Assembly (NCBI RefSeq): GCF_013373865.1 | Contig: NC_050467.1 | Coordinates: 7,711,237-7,775,236, forward strand | DNA length: 64,000 nucleotides | From: Monomorium pharaonis | Taxonomy: Eukaryota; Arthropoda; Insecta; Hymenoptera; Formicidae | Reading direction: 5' to 3' | In this document: positions 33,086-42,822 of the stretch, one piece after another | How the letters are laid out: each line of letters begins with the position of its first letter | Numbering within the stretch: position 1 is the stretch's first letter | Notes under the pieces: generated by a model | Seen by the model: the letters and a program-made list of their open reading frames with translations, nothing else | Told to the model about the DNA's origin: nothing | The model's database searches: none | Translations under genes and position numbers: made by a program

Positions 33086-35019
33086 ATGGACGAACTCCGC
33101 TTATTGTGTGAGGAGCAGGCGCGGCAACAATTGGTGTTCTTGGAAACGTTGCGGCAGTTGCAGTCTCAACGGGGAAATGAAAATCAGCTAAGTCCTTCCA
33201 ATAATAATCCGATTTCTCCGCGCGGTCAAGATTCGCGTTCCGTGGACGCGAGGGAGGATCGTAGCGAGCTCGGTTATAAACTTAAGCCTGATACGTTTGA
33301 CGGCTCGTCCCCGCTAAATGAGTTTCTTGCCAAATTTGATTTGATTGCGTGCGCGAACCGTTGGAGCGAGTCGGCGAAAACCGTCGCGTTGGCAACAAGT
33401 TTGAGAGGAAAAGCGCGTTCCGTTCTCGAGTCCGTTCAGGATTTACAGAATGTCAGCTTTATGGAAATAAAATCGAGACTGGAATTGCGTTTCGGTGAGG
33501 GGCATCTTTCTCAAAATTATTATTCTCAGTTTGTGAACCGGAGGCAAAAATTCGGGGAAGATCTCGCGTCTTTCGGTTCTGATCTTGAAAGGTTGGCGCG
33601 TTTTGCTTATCCCGAGTGTCTTTTCGAGGTACGGGATAAAATCGCCTGCGCTCAATTTATTTCAGGTTTAGCCGATAACTTCTTGAAGAGGACCCTTCAA
33701 TTAGAAGGACAGTCTTCTCTGAAAACGGCTATAGAAAGAGCTAACCCAGCTAGCAAAATGACGCAAACTTTGCGCGAAGTTTGCCGCAAACTCGAGCAAA
33801 CCTTTGCAACAAAATTACGACAAGGTGTGTCCGCATTAAGCTTAGCTTTTGCTGGCAAGGCTTGTTGTAAATAATATGACACATATTTTATGCAAATAAC
33901 AGGGTAAAATTTACTAGTAAAGCATAACAACAAATTTGCAGCAAGAACAAGGCAAACCTTGCTGTACACAATATGATAGCAAATTTGTGGCAAGAATAGA
34001 GCAAACCTTGCTGTACATAGCATGATAGCAAATTTGTGGCAAAAACAAGGCAAACCTTGCTATGCACAATATGATAGCAAATTTGTGGCAAGAACAGGAC
34101 AAATATTGTCGAAATTTAGATCAACAAAAATGATTATTAGACTGAAATATTAGATTGATTAGTCCAATATTAAATGTGAATGGTGCAATCGTACTTGGTT
34201 CTCTGTTCTCGACGAGCCCCTTTTATTAATCCAGTAAGTAAATCTTTTTCACGAGAAATGCGCCATCTCGAGATAGATAGTAAAGTCAGAAATAAAGTTT
34301 AAAACCCGATAATGCAACCCTGTTATTTGCATAAAATGTGCGTCATACTATTTGCGACAAGCCTTGCCAACAAAAACTAAGCTGTTTACGGACACACCTT
34401 GTCGCAATTTTGTTGCGAAAGTATGCTCGGCAAGTTTTATTTTGTTTTTGCTACTAATTTGCCGTTATTCTGTGCTTAATAAGATTTCCTGTTTCTGCCA
34501 TAAATTTATTGTCATGTCGTGTAGCAAGGTTTGCTCTGTTATTTGCTTAAATTTTGCATTTTATCGTGTCGGAACAAATCTTGTAATTTCTATACGTAAT
34601 ACTTATGTACAAGTCTTTCTCTGTTATTTGCAGCATCGTGTGATGAAAACTTTTGCCGTAAATTTGCTCGAAACTTTTAGAAAACAAAGCAACAGACAAT
34701 TACTTGTCATAAAATTGTTGTCAGAAACAATCCTTGCTGTAAAGCTTTCACGATATGTGATTTTAACAGGCCTGGCTAGCTGGGTAAGGCTGTAAGAATT
34801 ATTCAGAGGGAAACTTTTGTGAGAAAAGAGGTCCGTAAACATGTTGAGGAAGGAGATTTTCTTTCTCTCGATAAAGAAAAGAAAAAGAAAGGGTCTGTGG
34901 GGCAAAAAGGGAAAGAGAAAGATTTAAAATTTTTCAGGAATCGCCGAGAATGTTGGACGTGTGGGAAAACTGGTCATTTCCGCTCGGAGTATCCCGAGGA
35001 GAAGGGAAACGAGGCTTAG
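33086..35019 (+). pseudogene. gypsy Gag, interrupted by an element
   Basis: The frame from 33086 (after a short basic frame at 32879-33079) contains a retrotransposon Gag domain (P-D-T-F-D-G-S-S-P-L-N-E-F-L and L-R-G-K-A-R). It is cut at 33744 by a 1040-bp element, and after that element it continues in the same frame from 34788 with a basic segment and a zinc knuckle C-W-T-C-G-K-T-G-H-F-R-S-E-Y. The last zinc ligand is tyrosine in place of cysteine. Gag packages the element RNA in cytoplasmic particles. Confidence 0.88.
33745..34784. mobile_element. TIR element with CCCAGCTAGC ends inside gag (1040 bp)
   Basis: The ends are CCCAGCTAGC and GCTAGCTGGG, flanked by TAA on each side (33742-33744 and 34785-34787). 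Subterminal arms of about 90 bp (33812-33902 and 34316-34417) are inverted copies. A unit of about 50 bp containing AAGGCAAACCTTGCT recurs about four times at 33930-34110. No protein is encoded. Removal with one TAA leaves the gag frame open across the site. Confidence 0.9.
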
Positions 35020-36060
35020 TTGATCTCAATGGGGTGAGGTCGACTCGCGCTTTAAATTCCCCGAAAAATTATTTTAAAATTTTTAATGTTAATAGAATTA
35101 AGTGTAATTCCTGTAATTTTTATTTTGAAGGAAGAGTTGGAGGAAAAAAATGTTCTTTCAAGATCGATACGGGCTTAGATGTTTCTATTGTAAATAAAAA
35201 GTTTATCGGAAAGGAAAGGAAAATTTGTAAAGAAAAATAATTTAAGATACCCTACTGGGGAAAAGATTCCAATTTTATTTAAAGTTTTGATGAAAGTTGA
35301 TTTGGGGAAATTCAGTGAAATGGTTGAAATGTTTGTAGCGGAAATTGATGATGATTGTCTTTTAGGGACGGATTTCTTAAGGAAAATTAATTTAGAAAAT
35401 GTTTTCGAATCAGCTTTTGATTTTAAAAAAATTGAAAAAGAAAAAGAATTCAACTGCTCCCGTTTCTTTAAATAAGGAAAGCCCAATTTTCTTGAAAAAA
35501 CTGCTAGAAAAAAATTCTGAAAATTTGTCTTCTAACCAGAAAAAATTTTTTTATGGTTTTTTCAAGAAGTTTAGTAATGTATTTTCCGAAAAAATAGTGG
35601 CAGGAAATTGTGATGTCCTTGAACATTGTATTAATGTTGAAAACTCTCTTTCCATTAAACAGGTTCCTCGTCGAATTCCTTTCCATATGAGAGAGGAAGT
35701 GAATAAAACCTTAGAAGAGATAAGAATTCAGGGTGTAATAGAGGAATCAAACAGTCCTTAGGTCTCTCCTGCGGTTTTAGTCAGGAAAAAGGATGGATCA
35801 TTGAGATTTTGTGTGGATTATCGCAAGTTAAATTCTGTAACGGTTAAAGATTCTTTTCCTTTTCCAAGAATAGACGATATTCTCGATCGTCTTGCAGGTA
35901 ACTTTTAGTTTTCTACGCTAGATTTAAGGAGCAGTTATTGGCAAATTAAAATTCGCGCGCAAGATAAGGAGAAAACTGCCTTTTCGATCGATAACGGACT
36001 TTGGCAATTTACGGTAATGCCCTTTGGTTTATGTAACGCCCCCACGACCTTCGAATGAAT
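34950..36060 (+). pseudogene. gypsy protease and RT fragment
   Basis: An aspartic protease region has I-D-T-G-L-D-V-S-I-V at about 35165 and L-L-G-T-D-F-L at about 35360. RT follows with I-P-F-H-M-R-E at about 35680, then K-D-G-S-L-R-F-C-V-D-Y-R-K at about 35790 and T-A-F-S-I ... M-P-F-G-L-C-N-A-P at about 36030. Frameshifts occur near 35236 and 35474 and a stop at 35760. The catalytic Y-x-D-D motif, RNase H and integrase are deleted. Confidence 0.85.
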
Positions 36061-36219
36061 GATGGAGAAAGTTCTTAAGAGTTTATTGAATAAGTGTCGT
36101 CGCTCGGTAACTCTTTGCAGGAGCTCGAGGAGAGCAGGAAACGACGCAGCTCAGCAAGGGAACCGAAATTGCATCTCTTTCATTGTCGGGACGACAATGT
36201 TTGAGAAGAGAGAGGGTAG

Positions 36220-36505
36220 TGTTATAAGCGCGATGTTCTCGCGCTCATTGTGAACGGCAGCTGTAGTCGGCTGTCGTGGAAATCAATATATCGATCGCCT
36301 CGGTCAGCTGTGACAGACGAAGTTGGTTGCCATGTGAATGTTGTTAAAAGTCATGTGGTTGTTGTTCTTGGTACGTCTCTGCGTTTGGACGTGTTTCAAG
36401 CTCGTTCTTGTAAACGTTTGGTTAATAAACCTTTCTTGAAAGAAACAATGTCTTCTCTTTTTCGAGCGCAAGCGCGAGTGTGTGCTAGAGTGAAAGAGTG
36501 CAACA
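36220..36505 (+). repeat. gypsy 3' LTR
   Basis: Starts TGTTATAAGCGCG and ends GTGCAACA. It is preceded by the purine-rich tract at 36206-36217 and followed by the target copy ATAT. Confidence 0.93.
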
Positions 36506-36765
36506 ATATAATATTAATATTTATTTAACTATTTTTTTAGCAAAAAGACAATTGTCTGAAATGCCTACAGATGCGGTCGATGAGGCAATTTTAAACTTGG
36601 TGGAAAAACGAACTTTGCCCGACACCATGAATTCAGATGATCTTTTCTATTTGTCTATATCGCGGGATTCACAGCATCTAAATGTAAATGCAAAATTACG
36701 TTTAAAAACACTTGTATTACAAGCGCTTTCTCAAGTTGTAGCAGAGAAACAAAATAAAACTTGAG

Positions 36766-37990
36766 CGGTTAAATATTTTAAAAATTCTGTTTTTTAATCA
36801 ATTTTTACCTTCTACCTGTTTGTTCGAGACTAGAACAATTTTCTTAAAATTTCAGCATGTTTTGTTTGCTCTGTTTCATCCGTAAGTAGTGAAAGCTGCT
36901 GACAGCCATCGCGCTCGTTGTAGTTCGTTTATTCGATGCACCTAGTCACACGGCGCTATCACTAGCTCATCACGCGCGCGTCTTTCGTTTTCTCGCATCG
37001 TGGTATCTATACAAAACATGCCCAAAAAAGGGCATGTCAAATCGATGCTCAAATAAGGCTCGAAATCAGTTCCCTTGCCGCCCCTTTTTTTGCCTCCGCG
37101 ATCGCGATTGTCCTAAGACAAGAAAAAAAGTCAGTCTCTCGCAGCGCAGCATCGACATTAGATCATCCCGCAGATCTCTTTCGTCATCCGCCGATCTTAG
37201 CTGTGGGGATTCACTTCCGTTCCATCTCTTAGTACTCGCACCGTGATAGTTCGATTAACTTATTTCTCCTGTCAACCAATATTGATTAACTCGTAATCCC
37301 TACTTCGGCAGCTACTGTCAAGTAATTCTTAAGTTCGCATATTCGTGTGAATGTGTGAGTGCATTACGTCCATGCTCGGGTGCCCGTATCTCTCTCGCGA
37401 ACGTCCTGTGCCTCGTGCACAAGATTTCCGTCGGATCGCGCGCAAGATTTCCGAGTTCGCGAGAGCTTCGATCTAGAGGCTCTTCAAGATCTCCAAGATC
37501 GACTACAGGCAGCGTAATAACAGGATATTTCAAGATCTCCGTAAAATTGTAAAGAGATACGGCGCGCCCCTCGCTTTGAACGTCCGTGTTAATAAATTAT
37601 TAAGTGTGAGTGACATCATCGCCTCTTCTTTTCGTCTTATCACCACCTACGTCCCCCCCCCCCCCCGTAAATCTACCGCATTCCTCACCACTTCGCGTCT
37701 CAATCGGGACGGATCCCAGCATTCTCCGTGCGATCGCGTTTACCCTACGCACGCACACACATTGTTGCATACACGCTTCCCGTTGAAAGTCAGATAGCTT
37801 ATTCCATTGCCAATGTATGTACATGACCTTCCTTCATAAAAGAGTCTGTGTAGATATTTTGAATTCTTTTGGCGTCATTTGCAGAGTTTCTTGATACATT
37901 TGGTGCAAAACCTCGAAGTGCACCAGGTGGTTCTTCGCATCGCTATTGAGCAACTTCTATATTTCCATAGCGATCTTCTACATCTATAAA
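36766..37990. other. Non-coding stretch between the BESS exon and HARBI1 fragment
   Basis: After the MADF-BESS stop, composition becomes GC-richer (about 36890-37830) with many CpG, a CCCAAAAAAGGG hairpin near 37020 and a run of about 14 C near 37652. Short open frames on both strands are not recognised. If the MADF-BESS gene and HARBI1 fragment belong to one element, this is the space between its converging genes. Confidence 0.35.
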
Positions 37991-37992
37991 TC

Positions 37993-38350
37993 CTACTGGA
38001 ACATATCTTCTCTGACCCCAGGTAAAACCTTCAGATCTGCATCTCGAAGCCAATTGTGCAGCATCACACAACTTTTAACTATACGATCTACAGTTGAAAG
38101 AGACGCAACAATTGATCGTCGAAATATTCTCCACCTAGCTGATAGTACTTCAAATGCATTTTCTATTACGCGCTTTGCTCTGCTCAACCGATAATTAAAA
38201 ATAATTTTTTCTGGACTCAAGTTAGGCACCAGAGTATGGTCGCATCAAATTCTTCAATAATGGGAATGCTGCATCACCTACAAATACTGCAGAAAGGTAA
38301 ATATCTGTACCCGGTAAGGTTTTAGATAGAGGCAATGACAGTGTTTCCCC
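37993..38350 (-). pseudogene. HARBI1-like transposase C-terminal fragment
   Basis: On the minus strand about 38350-38224 encodes V-G-D-A-A-F-P-L-L-K-N-L-M-R-P-Y, the second aspartate block of the DDE_Tnp_4 (HARBI1) family. After a stop or frameshift, 38229-37993 gives N-Y-R-L-S-R-A-K-R-V-I-E-N-A-F, carrying the catalytic glutamate, and C-V-M-L-H-N-W-L-R. The first aspartate and the DNA-binding part are missing. It converges on the plus-strand MADF-BESS gene. Confidence 0.88.
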
Positions 38351-38870
38351 TGCTCAAGAAAAAAGATAGAACTTGATAAAAAATATTTCTATGATGTTGA
38401 ATCCGAGATTTGGTTGCGGTTTTTCCTATTGCCGATCACATATTCCAGATAGATTGTCAATCATTCTGGGTAATAATAATGCGATATGTAGTTTATGACA
38501 GTGAATCCCGAATATCAGATTAATTTGTGTATCAGGTTCAATATAGCTATTGCTTGAAGATTTGTATCAGTTTCAATTTGAAAATTGCCATATAACTTAA
38601 AACCTATTTCTATCATGTTGAATCCGAAGTTTGAATGCGGTTTGTCCCATTTTCTGATTGTCGCATAGGCTTTATCATGATCTATGCGCGAGAAAACATG
38701 TTTCATCCAAAGAACATTATCGGATATCACGTTGAATGGAATTTTACTTATATGAGAAATCTCAATCACGTTTTGTTGCTTGTCGCATAGACTCTGTCAC
38801 GTTCTATCCGTAAAGCATGTGAAGACTAGTTAAAAAATATGTAGAGATTGAGATATTAAAAATTGTACTA
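38351..38870. repeat. Degenerate tandem duplication of about 220 bp
   Basis: ATTTCTATGATGTTGAATCC near 38380 recurs as ATTTCTATCATGTTGAATCC near 38605, and the following 40 bp are also similar; a third, poorer match (TATCACGTTGAATGG) lies near 38725. Nothing coding is recognised. Confidence 0.5.
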
Positions 38871-38872
38871 CA

Positions 38873-38904
<32 letters not shown>

Positions 38905-38911
38905 TACACAC
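38871..38911. repeat. Microsatellite (CA)n(CG)n
   Basis: About nine CA units are followed by about seven CG units and then CA again. Confidence 0.95.
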
Positions 38912-38949
38912 ATTCAGATGCACGCACAAAAGAAAAACAAAGAGAGCTA

Positions 38950-39335
38950 GTAAATTATTCGGTTTAGCAGAGCCAAGTTTTTGTAGTAAAATATTTATTT
39001 GTATTAAAATATTTATTTATAATATTTGTACAAATAAATATTTGTAAAAATACATGTTCTATGTTCGTATGAACATCCATTTTCATAGTTGGCGCATTTT
39101 CTTCATATCATTACGTTTGTACAGAAAAAATATTTTTTGTTCTTTTTGGGAAAAAGATAATTTCGTTAAAATTTCATACATTTGTAATTATTAAAATTAT
39201 TTTGTACAAAAACAGATTTTTGAGGGCGTTTCTTGCGCGCGTATACTTGGCGCTTTTTTATACATCTTTTTTTAAAAGTAATTTTGTTGTGATTTCACTC
39301 ATTTTGTAGTAACAGATATTTCATTTTTTTTATAA
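38950..39335 (+). repeat. Diverged fragment of the 2.4-kb palindrome family
   Basis: Begins AATTATTCGGTTTAGCAGAG and continues CCAAGTTTTTGTAGTAAAATA, matching the inner end of the palindrome arm at 49362. It ends AATTTTGTTGTGATTTCACTC, resembling the outer end of the arm at 50316. The middle is shorter and diverged. It is a single arm, so the family exists outside the palindromic form. Confidence 0.7.
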
Positions 39336-39937
39336 TATATACGAAGATTTTTAAGACAATTTTGAAGCACATATCATATCAAATTAAAGATTGAGACTGA
39401 AAAGAATTAAAATGACGAATCAAGTTATATCGGTTTTAGTTTCTTTTCTGATTATATTTTAATTTATTTTCGAAATATGCCTTTATTACATCATGAATTA
39501 CATTATAAAAGAAATATAGCTGTGACTAATTTGAAGATTAGTATTATTTGAACTTAAAGTACCCACATAGAAATTGGCATTCAGTGGATGTCCAATGGAC
39601 GTCCATTAAACCTCCATAGATTCATGGGACGTCTATGTCCATGGTGGAAGTCAGATGGACGTCCATTAGAAGTTTAGTAAACTTCCATAGCTCCATTAGA
39701 GGTTTACCTCCATGGCGAAAGTTAGATAGACGTCCATTAGGGATCCAGTAAACTTCCATGGCTCCATTGAAGGTTTACCTCTATGGTGGAAGTTAGATAG
39801 ACATCCATTAGGGATCCATTAAACATCCACAGCTCCATTGGATGTTTTCTTCCATAGTGGAAGTTAGATGGACGTCCATTAGGTATCCATTAAACTTCCA
39901 TAACTGTATGGAACATTTATTTTCATGGTAGAAGTTA

Positions 39938-40873
39938 CCCAGACAACACGCTTGTCAGAATAAAAACTTTAAGAGAACTTTTTTAAGAAAACATTTAGAT
40001 ATCTTGGAAATGATGTCCAAATGATAACATTTATCAGAGACGTCTACTAAGAGAGGTCTTTGAGATATCTCATGGAAGAGTTTTATTTAAGTTTCTTGAA
40101 AATGTTATCCTTATGATATCACAGCTAAATGGATATCAGCTTAATATCTCATAAAAGATATCACAATGCTGTACGATTTTTGAGCCGTCCATGCGCGTCG
40201 TAGTTGACTCAGAAATCAGACAACACTATAACATCCTGAATGAGAGATCCATTTGATATTAAAAAAAATTATCATAAAGATGTTTTCAAAAATAACGGTT
40301 TGTCTCCAATTACTGCGCACAAAAAAGTGCACAAAATATAAATTTATCATGTACTGAATAATACAGAAAAAACAGAATAATAAATGTACTATTCAATTTT
40401 TCTTAGAATATATGATCTATATAGTTAAAATTATCTAATTAACCATTTGAACGCTTCAAAGTATTAATGCTAAATAGATCGCAATTTCCATCAAATTATT
40501 GAGGTTATGGAAAAAGATAAATTTAACAATAAAATTAATAAGTAAATAAATTAATGCTATTTATTTTTAATGTTTTGCAAAATTTAATTGCTTTTATAAA
40601 AAATAATATAATTGCGTCAGTTTATAACATGTATGTATATGTAGACAATAACAAGTACCCATATCGATGAGTCAAATTGGCATAGCAGATAGAGTACAAG
40701 GTTTGTAATCCTAAGGTCCCGGGTTCAAAACCTACCAGAGGCAAGTAAGAATAAAACAAAATAATATAATTTAAATTAAATTAATTAATAAAAATTTGTC
40801 CTAAATTTAGTATGTACTGTTAATAAAAATAATTTTAAAGAAATAAAATTTTTATTTTAAATTTTTATTTTGT
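39938..40873 (+). mobile_element. Inverted-repeat element, family B copy (tRNA-bearing core)
   Basis: Starts CCCAGACAACACGCTTG and continues AACTTTAAGAGAACTTTTTT. This matches, in inverted orientation, the end of the element at 46565-47655. From about 40195 to 40870 it carries the core shared with family A. The right end is truncated. Confidence 0.8.
40671..40742 (+). repeat. tRNA-like Pol III promoter module, copy 3
   Basis: A-box-like TGGCATAGCAGATAGAG, then B-box-like GGGTTCAAAACC. Homologous to the copies at 10.4, 31.3, 41.8 and 46.7 kb. Confidence 0.65.
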
Positions 40874-41821
40874 CAATCATCTATCGAGGCTCCATGAAGC
40901 TTTTACTAATGATCCACGAAACGTCCGTCAGTCATCCATCGAGGCTCCGTGAAGCCTCTATTAATAATCCACACAACGTTTAATAGACCTCTTTGACGAC
41001 CTCTAATGGAGGTCTAATGGACGTCCACAATGCGGAACTGTGAATTTCTAATGGCTCTATATTGGACGTCTAATGGACGTCCACTGAAAGTTTAAACTTC
41101 CATGGCAGACGTCCATTAGACCCCTAATAGCCAAATACTAGCAGTATGCTGGCAGTATGTCAGCAGATTAGAACATGAATATTGAACATATTCCTGTCCA
41201 CTGCGTCCTCATTAAGCTTATTTTCTGACAGCATGGTTTACGTCATAATGCAACAGCAGAAACGCAGCAGAAACTATGCACGACCTGCCTTCACAATATG
41301 ATGACAGAAACACCGTAAGAATAAAGGCACGACTTACTATGGGTTATTGACAGCAAAAATATAGCAGAATTCATGCATGATCTGCTGTCACAATATAATA
41401 GCAGAAACATAGCAAGAATAAGGCATGACTTACAATATGAGTTATTGACAGCAAAAATGCAGCAGAATTCGTGCATGGCATGCCGTTACAACACAATGGC
41501 AGAAACGCGGTCACCCAAAGCATACCCAGTAAACACAGTAATATAGTAACAATGTAACAGCAATGTAACCGAATATAACAGGTTACATTACTCTGAAATT
41601 ACACGTAACTTACATGTAAGTTACAATTTCCGACTCAGCAATATAACATGTTACAATTACATGTTATCTAACCGTCACACAATAGTTACAAAGAAAAATA
41701 AAATAAAATAAAAATTTCATTTTTTTAAAATTATTTTTATCAACAGCACGTACTAAATTTAGGATAAATTTATATTAATTAATTAAATTTAAATTATGTT
41801 ATTTTTTATTTTATTCTTATT

Positions 41822-41893
41822 TGCCGCTGCTAGGTTTGAACCCGGGACCTTAGGATGACGAACCTTGTACTCTACCTGCTACGCCATTTGACT
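41822..41893 (-). repeat. tRNA-like Pol III promoter module, copy 4 (best preserved)
   Basis: Minus strand: TGGCGTAGCAGGTAGAG fits the A-box consensus, and GGGTTCAAACC fits the B box with normal spacing. No TTTT terminator follows closely and the acceptor stem is unpaired. Confidence 0.7.
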
Positions 41894-42272
41894 CATCGAT
41901 ATGAGTACTTGTTATTGTCTACATACACCTATATGTTATAAACTGACGCAACTATATTACTTTTTTATAAAAGCAATTAAATTTTGCAAAACATTAAAAA
42001 TAAACAGCATTAATTTATTTACTTATTAATTTTATTGTTAAATTTATCTTTTTCCATAACCTTAATAATTTGATGGAAATTGCGATCTATTTAGCACTAA
42101 TCTTTGAAGCGTTCAAATGATTAATTAGATGGTTACTATATAGATCATAATTCTAAGAAAAATTGAATAGTATACATTTATTATTCTGTTTTTGTTCAAC
42201 ACATGATGAATTTAGATTTTGTGCATTTTTTGTACGCAGTAATTGTAGACAAACCGTTGTCTACAATTACTG

Positions 42273-42537
42273 CGTTCGTATCAATGTTATTACGGAACGA
42301 TGCGTCGTAGTTAACTCAGAAATCAGACAACATTATAACATCTTGAATGACAGATCTATTTGATAATAAAAAAATTATTATAAAGATAATGTTTTCAAAA
42401 ATAAGTTATTTTTGAAAACATTATCTTTATAATAATTTTTTTATTATCAAATAGATCTGTCATTCAAGATGTTATAATGTTGTCTGATTTCTGAGTTAAC
42501 TACGACGCATCGTTCCGTAATAACATTGATACGAACG
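42273..42537. repeat. Spacer-free palindrome, arms about 132 bp
   Basis: From CGTTCGTATCAATGTT to AACATTGATACGAACG the two halves are essentially identical inverted copies meeting at about 42404. A second small palindrome (GTAATTGTAGACAA ... TTGTCTACAATTAC) lies directly to its left. Confidence 0.9.
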
Positions 42538-42764
42538 TGTTATATTACGATTATACAATTTTTGTTGAATAACTGTAACGCCAAAACGATGTATAACAGC
42601 TATATCACTTGCGTATAACAAATATTACGTAACAGGTTATTTTCATGTCATATAGCACCTACATATCACAAGAATAACAATGTTAAATTACATGTAACTT
42701 CCATGTTATATTGCCGCTATAAAATGTGTTCACTGGGTAGTCTCATTCAGCGATCAGAAAAACG

Positions 42765-42822
42765 GTCACCCATCCAATTGTCAGTCGCCGTGAACGTTGC
42801 TTAACTTCGAAGACCATACGGG
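42765..42822 (-). repeat. 5S rRNA-derived block, copy a
   Basis: Minus strand: CTTCGAAGTTAAGCAACG and TTGGATGGGTGACCG match the 3' half of eukaryotic 5S rRNA, including box A and box C of its internal promoter. The 5' third of 5S is unrecognisable, so it is a 5S-derived repeat and not a gene. Confidence 0.75.

Larger units (their letters stand above)
32514..36505 (+). mobile_element. Ty3/gypsy-type LTR retrotransposon, internally deleted
   Basis: Two LTRs of 289 and 286 bp (32514-32802 and 36220-36505) that differ at about ten positions enclose a gag-pol remnant. ATAT flanks both sides (32510-32513 and 36506-36509). The internal region carries gag, a zinc knuckle, protease and the first part of RT, then is deleted to a purine-rich tract AGAAGAGAGAGGG at the 3' LTR. 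It sits between two exon-like pieces of the MADF-BESS gene, in the same direction. Confidence 0.93.
30063..36764 (+). pseudogene. MADF-BESS protein gene, split by insertions
   Basis: Exon-like pieces on the plus strand form a MADF-BESS protein, a DNA-binding adaptor type common in insects. About 30190-30350 encodes the second half of a MADF domain (W-R-N-L-R-D-R-Y ... F-S-P-W-P-L-M-T-H-L-S-F-L). About 30700-30818 is open with a Ser/Thr/Glu-rich sequence. From 31984, after the splice-like TTTTACAG, comes a Ser/Pro-rich part with a 75-bp internal repeat. From 36541, after TTTTTTTAG, a BESS motif (D-L-F-Y-L-S-I-S ... L-N-V-N-A-K-L-R-L-K) ends in a stop at 36762, with AATAAA close by. The intervals hold a MITE, a family B element and a whole gypsy element. 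It could be a still-spliced gene, since the insertions may be intronic, or the accessory gene of a PIF/Harbinger transposon whose transposase end lies at 37993. Confidence 0.65.
41525..42737 (-). mobile_element. Inverted-repeat element, family A copy 2 (1213 bp)
   Basis: Ends are CCCAGTAAACACAG and GTGTTCACTGGG, each next to TA (41523-41524 and 42738-42739). The core, including the tRNA-like module, is on the minus strand relative to copy 1. Part of the core is duplicated as a spacer-free palindrome (42273-42537). Confidence 0.85.

Noticed and set aside
33888..34102. Cys-rich frames of 60-118 codons on the minus strand
   Set aside because: They come from the 50-bp repeat unit in the element inserted in gag, and the pattern repeats with the unit.
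38515..38769. 84-codon minus-strand frame after the HARBI1 fragment
   Set aside because: It overlaps a degenerate tandem duplication, has no HARBI1 motif, and is not continuous with the transposase fragment. Probably chance.
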